The notes beneath the pieces are model-generated. The model had not been told where the DNA came from. It saw only the letters and a list, made by a program, of their open reading frames with translations, and did not search any database. A DNA stretch of 64,000 bases, from positions 348,911 through 412,910 of the forward strand of contig NZ_JABSNP010000001.1 in NCBI RefSeq assembly GCF_013294115.1. The letters run 5' to 3'. This document shows positions 42,752-50,182 of the stretch, piece after piece (the stretch's first letter is position 1; each line of letters starts with the position of its first letter). Made by a program: the position numbers and the translations under genes. The stretch comes from Hymenobacter caeli. GTDB taxonomy: Bacteria; Bacteroidota; Bacteroidia; Cytophagales; Hymenobacteraceae.

Positions 42752-42788
42752 TTTGTTTGTACGAACAAGTTCACTTGTTACAAACAAA
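42752..42788. promoter_or_regulatory. candidate operator of the S24 repressor
   Basis: Bases 42752-42769 (tttgtttgtacgaacaag) and 42774-42788 (cttgttacaaacaaa) are inverted copies that differ only by a 3-base insertion (cga). The left arm also holds its own short dyad around gta-cga-ac. The site sits centrally between the divergent repressor and the first early gene, where CI-type operators lie. Confidence 0.65.
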
Positions 42789-42808
42789 TGTAATAAATTA
42801 CTAAGACA

Positions 42809-43084
42809 ATGCAAGACCTTACGAAAAGAATTTCCGAGGACCCCGAACCGGCCCCCACCTTGCGCACGCTCTACGACCGCATGGGCCCCCGCAACGGCCT
42901 GGCCGCCCGCGTAGTGGAGCACCTGGCCGCCGCCGGGACCACCGTGGCCGTCAGCACCGTATTCAACGTCATCTACGGTCGCTCCAACCACGCCGCCATC
43001 ACCGATGCCTTCCTGACGGTCGTGGCCGCCGAGCAGGAACGCCGGGCCGACGTCGCCGCCCGCACCCGGGCCCTATCCGTCTAG
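42809..43084 (+). CDS. Small early phage-like protein, possible Cro/CII-type regulator
   Basis: A 91-residue protein read divergently from the repressor. Segments RTLYDRMGPRNGLAARVVEHLAAAGTTVAVSTVFNVIYGRSNH could form a helix-turn-helix (helix, turn at AGTTVAVS, recognition helix VFNVIYG, then N-H as in phage HTH proteins). The rest is helical with an Arg/Ala-rich end. Its position, directly after the operator and first in the rightward operon, is that of Cro or a CII-like activator. The sequence call alone is weak. The next gene starts 4 bases after its stop, so they are surely co-transcribed. Confidence 0.6.
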   Translation: MQDLTKRISEDPEPAPTLRTLYDRMGPRNGLAARVVEHLAAAGTTVAVSTVFNVIYGRSNHAAITDAFLTVVAAEQERRADVAARTRALSV

Positions 43085-43088
43085 TCCG

Positions 43089-43370
43089 ATGCAAGTCGCC
43101 CTTCTCGTCCCCGAAACCGAGTGGCAGACCCTACTGGCCACCGTGCATAAGCTCAACGCCGCCCACGCGGAAGCCGCCGCCGCGGCCCCCGGCCCCGACG
43201 ACATCCTCACGGTCCCCCAGGCCGCCGCCGCGCTGGGCCTCACCACCGAAGCCGTGCGCCGCGCCCGCCGCGAGGGCCGCCTCAAAGGCGTGCGCCGCAA
43301 CGAAAAGGAGTGGGGCTTCCACCGCTCCGTCGTCGAGCAGTACCCGCGCCGCTACCACCGCGCCGCCTGA
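43089..43370 (+). CDS. HTH_17 (excisionase/MerR-like) DNA-binding protein
   Basis: A 93-residue protein with a helical N-terminus (ETEWQTLLATVHKLNAAHAE) and a C-terminal winged-helix motif ILTVPQAAAALGLTTEAVRRARREG followed by RLKGVRRNEKEWGFHRSVVEQY. This is the helix_turn_helix_17 pattern found in excisionases, phage and plasmid regulators. It starts 4 bases after the previous gene. Excisionase or early regulator are both possible; no integrase is seen to partner it. Confidence 0.8.
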   Translation: MQVALLVPETEWQTLLATVHKLNAAHAEAAAAAPGPDDILTVPQAAAALGLTTEAVRRARREGRLKGVRRNEKEWGFHRSVVEQYPRRYHRAA

Positions 43371-43437
43371 GCGGCGGTGCCCCGCCCACCCATTCCCCTC
43401 CATCGCCGCCTGCGAAGCCGGCTTACTCCCCCTGCCC

Positions 43438-44019
43438 ATGCTCCAGTTGTCCGTTGTCGGCCCCCACAGCCCCGCCACCAACTCCGTCATCACCATCCAA
43501 AAGGCCAAGCTTAAAGACCAGCACCTGACGTGCGAGTTCACCGAGCAGCACGCCCCGGACGCGCCCCCGCGCAGCTTCGCCCTCACGTGTGCCGAGCAAG
43601 CCCACCCCGACCTGGCGCACCGCCTCGGCCGCCTGGTGCCTCACCTGTGCCTGCTCACCGAGCAACTGACCGAAACGCCCGATTTCTGGCCCGACGAGGC
43701 CGAAGAACTACCCGCGCTGTTCGCGGCGTTTGCCGTCACGGGCTTCTCGCTGGGGCGCAACCAGGCCGGCGTCACGCTCCTCGGCCAACGCACCCTTGCC
43801 GGGGGCCGCGTCCTGAACCTGACCACGCCCTACCAGTCCTTCCACGACGAGCCCGACGGCTACGCCTTCGCGCCCTTGCTCGAAGCCCAGCTGCTCGAAG
43901 CCCTGGCCGAAGTAGAAGCCGCCCTGCGCGGCAAATGCACCGACTACCGCCAGCTCAGTCTTTTCAATGAGGAATTAGAAATGAAGAATGAGGAATTACA
44001 CCCGCTAAATCGCCAATAG
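43438..44019 (+). CDS. Phage-module protein of unknown function with repeat-derived C-terminus
   Basis: A 193-residue soluble protein starting MLQLSVVGPH. It is beta-rich early (ITIQKAKLKDQHLTCEFTE), Leu/Glu-rich in the middle (HRLGRLVPHLCLLTEQL) and has FAVTGFSLGRNQAGVTLLGQRTL, then the helix LEAQLLEALAEVEAAL. The core probably ends near YRQLSLF. The last about 17 residues (NEELEMKNEELH...) are encoded by the left arm of an inverted repeat, so a repeat insertion has replaced or extended the natural end. It lies in the same operon as the replication genes; no known family was recognised. Confidence 0.7.
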   Translation: MLQLSVVGPHSPATNSVITIQKAKLKDQHLTCEFTEQHAPDAPPRSFALTCAEQAHPDLAHRLGRLVPHLCLLTEQLTETPDFWPDEAEELPALFAAFAVTGFSLGRNQAGVTLLGQRTLAGGRVLNLTTPYQSFHDEPDGYAFAPLLEAQLLEALAEVEAALRGKCTDYRQLSLFNEELEMKNEELHPLNRQ

Positions 44020-44068
44020 CCGGCGCTTCTCAATTCCCCATTCCTCATTCTTAATTCCTCATTGAAAA
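43961..44068. repeat. 37-nt-arm inverted repeat inserted at a gene boundary
   Basis: Arms 43961-43997 and 44032-44068 are inverted copies with few differences, made of gaggaatt/aatgaggaa units. The left arm lies inside the 3' end of the preceding gene; the right arm ends at the ATG of the DUF1376 gene. The unit resembles dispersed Bacteroidota palindromic repeats. Confidence 0.8.
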
Positions 44069-44928
44069 TGAAGGCCCCCGCGTTTATGTTCTACACCGGC
44101 GACTTCCTCAGCTCGCCCGATGTGCAGCTCATGGAGGTGCAGGAGGTCGGGGCCTATTGCCTGTTGCTGTTCAATTCCTGGCAGTCCGACCGCCCCGGCT
44201 ACCTGCCCAACGACGAAAGCCGCCTGCGCCGCACCGCCCGCCTCACCACCGAGCAGTGGGCCGTGAGCCGCGAATTGCTGCTCAGCAAGTTTCCCCCGGC
44301 CCCCGACGACCCCACCCACCGCCACAACCCGCGCCTGGCGCAAGAGGCCGTCAAGCAATCCATTAAGCGCGAACGCCTGGCTGCCAACGGCCGCAAGGGC
44401 GGCCGGCCCGAAAAGCAATTGCTTGCGGAAAATAACCAACTGGTTACCGAAAATTCGCCCGCTACGCCCGAAAAACCACCCGCCAAGCAATTGCTTTCCC
44501 CCGCCAAGCAAAAGCTTTCCGGCAAAAAGCAATTGCCCCCGAAAGTCAAAGCAATTGAAAAGGCTTTCAATTTCAGTTTCACTACTTCTAACGAAGTAGA
44601 AGGAGAGGGGCCCACCCCCGCGTTTTCGTCTGGAAAGAAAAAGAACCCCGTGCCCACGCTGGCCGACGTGCAGGCCTACGCCACCAGCCAATACCCCGGC
44701 AGCGCCGAGGCCCAGGCCGAGGCCACCGCCTTCTGCGACCACTACGAAAGCAACGGCTGGCGCGTGAGCGGCAAAACCCCGATGGCCGACTGGCGCGCCG
44801 CCTTCCGCGGCTGGATGCGCCGCCGCACCCAATTCCAGGCTCTGGGACCCCACGGCCCCGGCCAAGCCGCGCCGCCCGCCCGCGCCCGCACCGCCCCCAA
44901 ACCCCTTGACCCCACCCGCTGGAGCTAA
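44068..44928 (+). CDS. DUF1376 phage replication-associated protein
   Basis: A 286-residue protein. The first about 110 residues match the DUF1376 pattern: FMFYTGDFLSSPDVQLMEVQEVGAYCLLL, LPNDESRLRRTARLTTEQW and LAANGRKGG. This domain is found N-terminal in phage and prophage replication-initiation-like proteins. The middle (about 115-175) is a Lys/Gln/Pro-rich linker with three repeats of KQLL-like units. The C-terminal part (ADVQAYATSQYPGSAEAQAEATAFCDHYESNGWRVSGKTPMADWRAAF) is a DnaD/replisome-organiser-like domain. The start is ATG 44068 (MKAPAF). It lies 12 bases upstream of dnaB, so it probably delivers that helicase to the element's origin. Confidence 0.82.
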   Translation: MKAPAFMFYTGDFLSSPDVQLMEVQEVGAYCLLLFNSWQSDRPGYLPNDESRLRRTARLTTEQWAVSRELLLSKFPPAPDDPTHRHNPRLAQEAVKQSIKRERLAANGRKGGRPEKQLLAENNQLVTENSPATPEKPPAKQLLSPAKQKLSGKKQLPPKVKAIEKAFNFSFTTSNEVEGEGPTPAFSSGKKKNPVPTLADVQAYATSQYPGSAEAQAEATAFCDHYESNGWRVSGKTPMADWRAAFRGWMRRRTQFQALGPHGPGQAAPPARARTAPKPLDPTRWS

Positions 44929-44940
44929 CCCTCACCCGTC

Positions 44941-46365
44941 ATGTCCCAAAACCAACCCCCCCGCCCCCCCGCGGCTACCCGCCGGGCCGCCGTTTCCGCC
45001 CCCGCCGGGGGCCACCTGCCGCCCCAGGCCCTCGACCTCGAAGCCGCCGTGCTCGGGGCCGCCCTGCTCGAAGCCGACGCCCAGCGCACCCTGCTGGCTA
45101 CGCTGTCCACCGAAGAAGTGTTCTACTGCCCGGCTCACCAGCAGGTGTACCTGGCCCTGCGCGACCTGGTGCAAGCCGGCGACCACGCCGACCTGCTCAC
45201 CGTCGTGGCCCAGCTGCGCCACCGCGGCACGCTGCTGCGCGTCGGGGGCCCCGCCTTCGTGGCCGGCCTCACCCAGCGCATCAACTCCGCCGCCCACCTC
45301 GAAACCCACTGCCGCCTGCTCCAGGAGCAGCACGCCCGCCGCGTCGTCATCCGCGCCGGCACCGAGCTGGCCGCCCACGGCTACGACGACACCCGCGACC
45401 CGCTGGAACTGCTGGCCGATGCCCAGGCCCACCTCACCGCCCTCCACCGCACCCTCGAAACCAAGCCCGGCCAAACCGCCGCCGCCGCGTTCACCCCCAC
45501 CTTCGAGCGCCTCGCCCAGGCCGTGCAGCAGCAGGGCCTCACCGGTATCCCCACCGGCCTCGCGGCCCTCGACGGCCTCACCGGCGGCTGGCAGCCTGGC
45601 GACCTCGTCATCCTGGCCGCCCGCCCCGCGATGGGCAAAACGGCCGCCCTGCTGCACTTCGCCCGCACCGCCGCCCTCGACCACGGCCACCACACGGCCG
45701 TCTTCAGCCTCGAAATGCCCACCCTGCAACTCATGCAACGCCTGGTGGCCAGCGAAGTCCCCGGCTACAGCAATTCCGACCTGCGCCGCGGTAACCTCCC
45801 CGGGGGTCTGGAGCAGGTGGCCTACGTCCAGCAGCAGGCCCAGCGCCTGCGCACCCACGGCCACCGCCTGCACCTCGACGACACGCCCGGCCTGAGCCTC
45901 CAGCAGCTGCGCGCCAAGTGCGCCCGCCTCCACGCCCAGCACCCGCTGGGCCTGGTCCTGGTCGACTACCTCCAGCTCATGCGCGGCGACCAAAAAGGCA
46001 ACCGCGAGCAGGAGGTGGGCAGCCTCAGCCGGGGCCTCAAAGAGTTAGCCAAGGAACTCAACGCCCCCGTCATCGCCCTCTCCCAACTTTCGCGCGACGT
46101 GGAAAAAAGGGGCGGGGAGAAGCGCCCGCTCCTGAGCGACTTGCGCGAGTCGGGCAGTCTGGAGCAGGACGCCGACTGCATCGTGTTCATGTGGCGCGGC
46201 GAATACTACAAAATCGCTGAATACGAGGACGGCACCCCCACCGCCGACACCGTCCTCTTCGACATCGCCAAGCACCGCAACGGGGCCACCGACGAAGTGA
46301 TTGCCGCCTGTTCCATGCGCCGCGGCACCTTCCAGGACCTGGCGACAACATCCGCCGGCTTTTGA
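44941..46365 (+). CDS. dnaB: Replicative DNA helicase DnaB, phage-type copy
   Basis: A 474-residue hexameric helicase. The DnaB N-terminal domain is at about 20-125 (PPQALDLEAAVLGAALLEADAQ, FYCPAHQQVYLALRDL). The RecA-like ATPase has Walker A ARPAMGKT (about 227-234), FSLEMPTLQLMQRL, Walker B LVLVDYLQLM and the arginine-finger region SRGLKELAKELNAPVIALSQLSRDVEKR followed by LRESGSLEQDAD. It begins 12 bases after the DUF1376 gene, a pairing typical of phage replication modules, so this is probably an element-borne second copy. All catalytic motifs are intact. Confidence 0.93.
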   Translation: MSQNQPPRPPAATRRAAVSAPAGGHLPPQALDLEAAVLGAALLEADAQRTLLATLSTEEVFYCPAHQQVYLALRDLVQAGDHADLLTVVAQLRHRGTLLRVGGPAFVAGLTQRINSAAHLETHCRLLQEQHARRVVIRAGTELAAHGYDDTRDPLELLADAQAHLTALHRTLETKPGQTAAAAFTPTFERLAQAVQQQGLTGIPTGLAALDGLTGGWQPGDLVILAARPAMGKTAALLHFARTAALDHGHHTAVFSLEMPTLQLMQRLVASEVPGYSNSDLRRGNLPGGLEQVAYVQQQAQRLRTHGHRLHLDDTPGLSLQQLRAKCARLHAQHPLGLVLVDYLQLMRGDQKGNREQEVGSLSRGLKELAKELNAPVIALSQLSRDVEKRGGEKRPLLSDLRESGSLEQDADCIVFMWRGEYYKIAEYEDGTPTADTVLFDIAKHRNGATDEVIAACSMRRGTFQDLATTSAGF

Positions 46366-46482
46366 ATGCCCCTAAAACAGTAAGAAACTCCGAAACCCAT
46401 TCCGCAATCCAATTGCCACTGAATCAATGGTGTATAACATGATTTTAGTGAGTGATTCCGATAGCCATTCCCGCCAATCATT

Positions 46483-47112
46483 ATGCCTATCCCCATCGTC
46501 ATCAGCTGCTTCGACCTCACCACCACGTTGGTGCAGCCGTGGGCCGAGGCCGGCTACCTCTGCTACTGCGTCGACCTGCAGCACCCGCCCGGCGAAACCC
46601 GCGACGGAAACATCATCCGCGTGGGGGCCGACGTGCGCGAATGGCTGCCGCCCTACGGCCCCGTGGCCTTCGCCGCCTTCTTCCCGCCCTGCACCGACAC
46701 CGCCATTTCCGGCCGCGCCCACTTCCGCCGCAAGGGCCTCGGCAGCGTCATCAAGGCCCTGCAACTGTTCGAGTGGTCCGCCCGCCTCGCCGCCTGGTGC
46801 CAGTGCCCCTACTTCATCGAAAACCCGGTGAGCACCGTCAGCACCTACTGGCGGCCCCCGGACTTCCGCTTCGACCCCTGCGACTACGCCGGCTACCTGC
46901 CCGCCGAGCGCCAGCTCAGCGAAGCTTACACCAAGCGCACCTGCCTGTGGACGGGCGGCGGCTTCCAACTGCCCGAGCCCAAGGCCGTGGTGCCCATCCT
47001 CGGGTCCAAAATGTACAACCTGCCCGATTCAAAGAACCGCGCCAACCTGCGTTCCGTCACACCCGCCGGCTTCGCCCGCGCCGTATTTGAGGCTAACTAC
47101 GTGGCTACCTAG
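46483..47112 (+). CDS. Cytosine-methylase-like DNA methyltransferase (phage type)
   Basis: A 209-residue protein resembling short phage C5-cytosine methylases. The core catalytic motif FFPPCTD (Cys70) is motif IV, CPYFIENPV is motif VI, and FDPCDYAGY with AYTKRTCLWT matches the C-terminal DYCxYG...KRTxxWT pattern. The motif I region is reduced to ISCFDLTTTLVQPWAEAGYLCYCVDL, without the usual FxGxG, so SAM binding is uncertain. It is much shorter than typical 5mC methylases (300-400) and has no separate target-recognition domain. It lies 117 bases downstream of dnaB, the last gene of the module. It may protect element DNA from restriction. Confidence 0.7.
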   Translation: MPIPIVISCFDLTTTLVQPWAEAGYLCYCVDLQHPPGETRDGNIIRVGADVREWLPPYGPVAFAAFFPPCTDTAISGRAHFRRKGLGSVIKALQLFEWSARLAAWCQCPYFIENPVSTVSTYWRPPDFRFDPCDYAGYLPAERQLSEAYTKRTCLWTGGGFQLPEPKAVVPILGSKMYNLPDSKNRANLRSVTPAGFARAVFEANYVAT

Positions 47113-47124
47113 GTAACCATCAAT

Positions 47125-47156
47125 TAGTTGGCCCTACTACTAGTTGGCCCTACTAC
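47125..47156. repeat. 16-bp tandem repeat, two copies
   Basis: tagttggccctactac occurs twice head-to-tail just after the methylase-like gene. The following bases to 47272 carry no gene. Confidence 0.85.
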
Positions 47157-47272
47157 GAAGCTGCCGCCTTTTCCAGCTGCCGCCCGTTGCTGGTAGATTA
47201 CCCAGGCTACCGCTGCTACCTCTGCCGCTAAGACGGCCCTAACTACCCCTTTGCACTAGACTAAAATCAGTG

Positions 47273-47956
47273 TCACTGACCGTAGCGGCCTCTACGTCCT
47301 TCCTGTGTTGCCTGAATTGGGGCCGGTGCTGGCGTAGGAGGTACTTCGTAGAATTGGCGCAAGTGTTTTGCTAATGCCCAATCATCCATGCTGTGCTCCT
47401 GTTCGAAAGTAAGGCGGTGCTCGAAACGTGCCCGATAGCGAAGATGATGCAGATACTGGTCGAAGTAACCGTCCCGAAGCGTCACGATAGTAGTCATTTT
47501 GCTGCCTTCTAGTTTGTGCAGAATCTTATCTACATACAAGCTGTATTGGCCAGCGATGTGACCAAGAAAATCCACATCGAAGGACTCACCCACGCGGGGC
47601 GGCACGGGTAAGCGGCACTTAAAGCGCATATAGTCTTTCTTGTAGGGTACTTCTACCTCGTACTCCACATTTGTGAAATCCAGTACCGACGCATCCGACC
47701 CGACCAGCTCCCATACATCGTAGTAAATCGCATCCAGCCAGCGCCGGAAAACGGATGCATTGATACCCAGATTCTCCTGGATGCTCTTACAAGTCGGCCG
47801 CGGCCATACATCGGGCATCTCCGCCAATACATCGAGCAGCGGAGTGTATTTCTTCGCAGCCGGCCGTAGCCGAATCAATGCCGGTTGCATCAAACTAAGA
47901 CTATACACCAAGTCCCGGCTCGGAATCGGCACCGCATAGTAATTATACGAGTTCAT
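47273..47956 (-). CDS. Orphan protein of unknown function
   Basis: A 227-residue soluble protein starting MNSYNYYAVPIPSRD. A helical segment (YTPLLDVLAEMPDVWPRPTCKSIQENLGINASVFRRWLDAIYYDVWEL) looks like a possible DNA-binding HTH with Arg/Trp in the second helix. It is followed by a beta-rich part (VEYEVEVPYKKDYMRFKCRLPVPPRVGESFDVDFL) and a His/Tyr-rich helix (GYFDQYLHHLRYRARFEHRL). The C-terminus is Pro/Ala-rich and disordered. It is less GC-biased than its neighbours. It lies alone between the phage-like module and the Panacea operon, on the minus strand; no family is recognised. Confidence 0.65.
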   Translation of the reverse strand: MNSYNYYAVPIPSRDLVYSLSLMQPALIRLRPAAKKYTPLLDVLAEMPDVWPRPTCKSIQENLGINASVFRRWLDAIYYDVWELVGSDASVLDFTNVEYEVEVPYKKDYMRFKCRLPVPPRVGESFDVDFLGHIAGQYSLYVDKILHKLEGSKMTTIVTLRDGYFDQYLHHLRYRARFEHRLTFEQEHSMDDWALAKHLRQFYEVPPTPAPAPIQATQEGRRGRYGQ

Positions 47957-48204
47957 CAGCTGCCATTGAATTACGCTAGCAAGTCACAGTCGAATGGTGC
48001 AAGCAGCGCTTGCATAATTTGACTGCTGCCGACCACTGGCAAATGTCGCCATATCTGACGACCCTTCGCCGTGGCCAAGTGCTACGGGAGCAGCCAGCGG
48101 ACAAGGTAGCGCCCAGGGCCAATCAAGAGCTTCTTTCGGCTTCCAACCGATTGATTAAATTTCAGTTTTCATCTCGCTTTGGCCAACCGCCATATTTCGT
48201 GTTT

Positions 48205-48933
48205 TCACACAACTCCAAACTCCTCATAAGCCGCCAGCGCCCCCCCGTTCAACTCATCCCGGCACCGCCGCCACGCCGGCAGGTATTGGTCCAGCAGCCC
48301 CCGGAACCGCTCATTGTGGGCACGCTCCAGCAAGTGGATAAGCTCGTGTACCACCACGTATTCCAGCAGCGCCGGGGCCACCTTCGCCAGCTCCAAGTTC
48401 AGCCAGATGCGCCCGGCCTCCGCGTTGCAGGTGCCCCACTTGGTCTTCATCAGCTTCACCTGCCACTCCCGCGCCTGCACCCCAATCCGCGCCTGCCATT
48501 TGGCCGCCAATACCGGTATTTGCTCTTTCAACTGCTCCCGGTACCACCCCTGCACCACCCGCGCCCGCGCCGCCACGTCGCTACCCGGCCGCACGTGCAA
48601 CGTCATGAATGCATTACCCCGCAGCGCTATCCGGTTGGCTCCCGTCGTAATTTCCTGGATTTCCAACCGGTAGCCCCGCCCCTGGAAATAATGCGTTTCC
48701 CCCGCCACGTACTCCCGCCGCGTTTGCCGCGCCTGCCCCGCAAATTTGGCCTGCTGCGCGTGTATCCAGCTTAGCCGCCCAATAATCAGCCGCCGTACCG
48801 CGTCGTTATCCACCGCCAGCGGGGTAGCCACGCGTACTTGCCCGTCCGGCGGCAGCACCGCTAAATGCACGTTGCGAATCTTCTTGCGCACCACGTCAAT
48901 CAGCAGCTCGCCCACCTGCATCCGCTCTGCCAT
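48205..48933 (-). CDS. YgjP-like (DUF45) zinc metallopeptidase
   Basis: A 242-residue cytosolic protein of the M48-like YgjP/DUF45 family. The signature is VVHELIHLLERAHNERF with zinc ligands His196 and His200 and Glu197 as base, and His206 as the third ligand. The upstream KMKTKWGTCN-like segment (LMKTKWGTCNAEAGRIWLN) and the N-terminal beta-rich domain (VRKKIRNVHLAVLPPDGQVRV) are typical. Members are often found next to type I restriction genes. Here it is the third gene of an operon (5 bases after the previous stop), after a Panacea-domain protein and a toxin candidate. ATG 48933 is chosen. Substrate is unknown; it may process the neighbouring proteins. Confidence 0.85.
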   Translation of the reverse strand: MAERMQVGELLIDVVRKKIRNVHLAVLPPDGQVRVATPLAVDNDAVRRLIIGRLSWIHAQQAKFAGQARQTRREYVAGETHYFQGRGYRLEIQEITTGANRIALRGNAFMTLHVRPGSDVAARARVVQGWYREQLKEQIPVLAAKWQARIGVQAREWQVKLMKTKWGTCNAEAGRIWLNLELAKVAPALLEYVVVHELIHLLERAHNERFRGLLDQYLPAWRRCRDELNGGALAAYEEFGVV

Positions 48934-48938
48934 AAGCC

Positions 48939-49391
48939 TTAAATTAACCCAAAGCGCCGTTTCTCCACCGTACTCATCCGACGCGAACCCGCTACAGTCT
49001 GCTGAAAATGGCCCAACTCGTGCCCGGCCAAATGCCCCAACAAACAGCCCGCATCCTCTGTCAGCAGTGCCTGCGCTTTGGCCAATGGCATCGCGTGCAG
49101 GGTGGAGCAGTCGGCAAAACACGGTTTTTCCACCAGCCTTCGCGCGTCTGGCTCCATCCGCACGTGCAGGTGCCGGTCCCGGGCCGGAAAGATGTTGGGA
49201 TTTATTTCCGAGTTGATATAAACCAGCCCTAGCAGTAATGTGTCGGCCGTGGCCGCTATCACTATCCACCGCTTAATCTTGGGAGGCGTAGTGTCCGTTA
49301 CCAGCGTCCGCAGCACCGCCCCCGGCTGTAGTTGTTGGCTTGCCCGCTCCGCTCGCCATTCTGGCGGAAATAAGTCCCCCAGTCCCGCCAT
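48939..49391 (-). CDS. Toxin candidate paired with Panacea antitoxin-like protein
   Basis: A 150-residue protein starting 2 bases after the Panacea gene stop. The centre (GAVLRTLVTDTTPPKIKRWIVIAA, LLLGLVYINSEINPNIF, CFADCSTLHAMP) is a beta-rich fold of a type seen as the partner in two-gene toxin-antitoxin loci, loosely like PemK/SH3-barrel toxins; this is a shape comparison, not a match. Three Cys and a C-terminal helix (MPLAKAQALL...GHFQQTVAGSRR) complete it. No catalytic motif is certain. Toxin identity is inferred from its position behind a Panacea protein and its size. The YgjP gene follows after 5 bases. Confidence 0.6.
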   Translation of the reverse strand: MAGLGDLFPPEWRAERASQQLQPGAVLRTLVTDTTPPKIKRWIVIAATADTLLLGLVYINSEINPNIFPARDRHLHVRMEPDARRLVEKPCFADCSTLHAMPLAKAQALLTEDAGCLLGHLAGHELGHFQQTVAGSRRMSTVEKRRFGLI

Positions 49392-49393
49392 CC

Positions 49394-49960
49394 CTAAGCC
49401 AGCAGCTGGGTACGGTTCTCCATCACCGTTTGAATGTACTGGAGCATCTCCCCGGTTGCGCCCCCCGCTGTTGCAATGTCCAGCATCGACATCTCATGCC
49501 CTTCGGGCACGGCCTGCCAGGCCGAATCGTGCGATACGTCGCTCAGCTTCCCAAACCCAAACGGCCGGCAGTACGCAATGGCCTCGTCCAGGCACTCCCG
49601 CTCCGTCTCGGCCAAGTAGTCCTCATCAGGCTCTGCCAACGCCCGTAATTCTTTTGGGCTCGACGCCGATAAACGCGCGTGCAAGGAAGCCGCGAACGTG
49701 GGCTCCAGCGGCAGCGAAAACTGCCCCCGCACCGCTTTCACCAGGTAGTACACACTCGACGGCACCGGTCCGTTGGCCATCCGCACAAAGTTGTCCGACA
49801 GTATCGATGCGCCATACGTAGCCAAATGCTGCCGTTCGGCAAAGTAAAGCACCTTAAATACCTTGTGCGTGCCCCCGTCAGGCAACGCCCGCGCTACGTA
49901 GAGCAGCGCGTTCACGGCTTTCTCGTTGTCGAACAATTCTATTTTATTTAGCAGCTTCAT
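49394..49960 (-). CDS. Panacea-domain (DUF4065) antitoxin-like protein
   Basis: A 188-residue protein whose first about 100 residues match the Panacea/SocA-like domain: KVFKVLYFAERQHLATYGASILSDNF followed by RMANGPVPSSVYYLVKA. The Panacea domain is described as a promiscuous antitoxin module that pairs with many unrelated toxins. The rest (about 100-188) is Glu/Leu-rich and ends MLQYIQTVMENRTQLLA. It heads a three-gene operon: toxin candidate after 2 bases, YgjP peptidase next. It is likely to neutralise the second gene product. The ATG at 49960 is the only one before the domain. Confidence 0.88.
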   Translation of the reverse strand: MKLLNKIELFDNEKAVNALLYVARALPDGGTHKVFKVLYFAERQHLATYGASILSDNFVRMANGPVPSSVYYLVKAVRGQFSLPLEPTFAASLHARLSASSPKELRALAEPDEDYLAETERECLDEAIAYCRPFGFGKLSDVSHDSAWQAVPEGHEMSMLDIATAGGATGEMLQYIQTVMENRTQLLA

Positions 49961-50182
49961 GGCAAATCTACGAATAGGAAGCTAATAACAATAGTTCTGA
50001 CGCATTTAATTCCCAGCTTTGTTTCTTACGGGGCCGTAAAGCTAACGGTTTTTGTCTTTTGCTAACTAATTGGTTTTAATTACCTTCTAGCTAGCCCAGT
50101 CGCGGCAAGGGGGCTGGGAATGGGTACTGCCGGCTGGCTTCCCCGCTCTTTTAAAGCGAAAACCAGTTTCATTAGATACCCC

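Noticed and set aside
48010..48774. 254-codon plus-strand open frame over the YgjP gene
   Set aside because: Antisense to a clear HExxH metallopeptidase; Pro/Arg/His-rich.
49963..49970. TAGATTTG as a -7 promoter box of the Panacea operon
   Set aside because: It ends only 2 bases before the start codon, so a transcript from it would begin inside the gene; chance match or leaderless start cannot be told apart.
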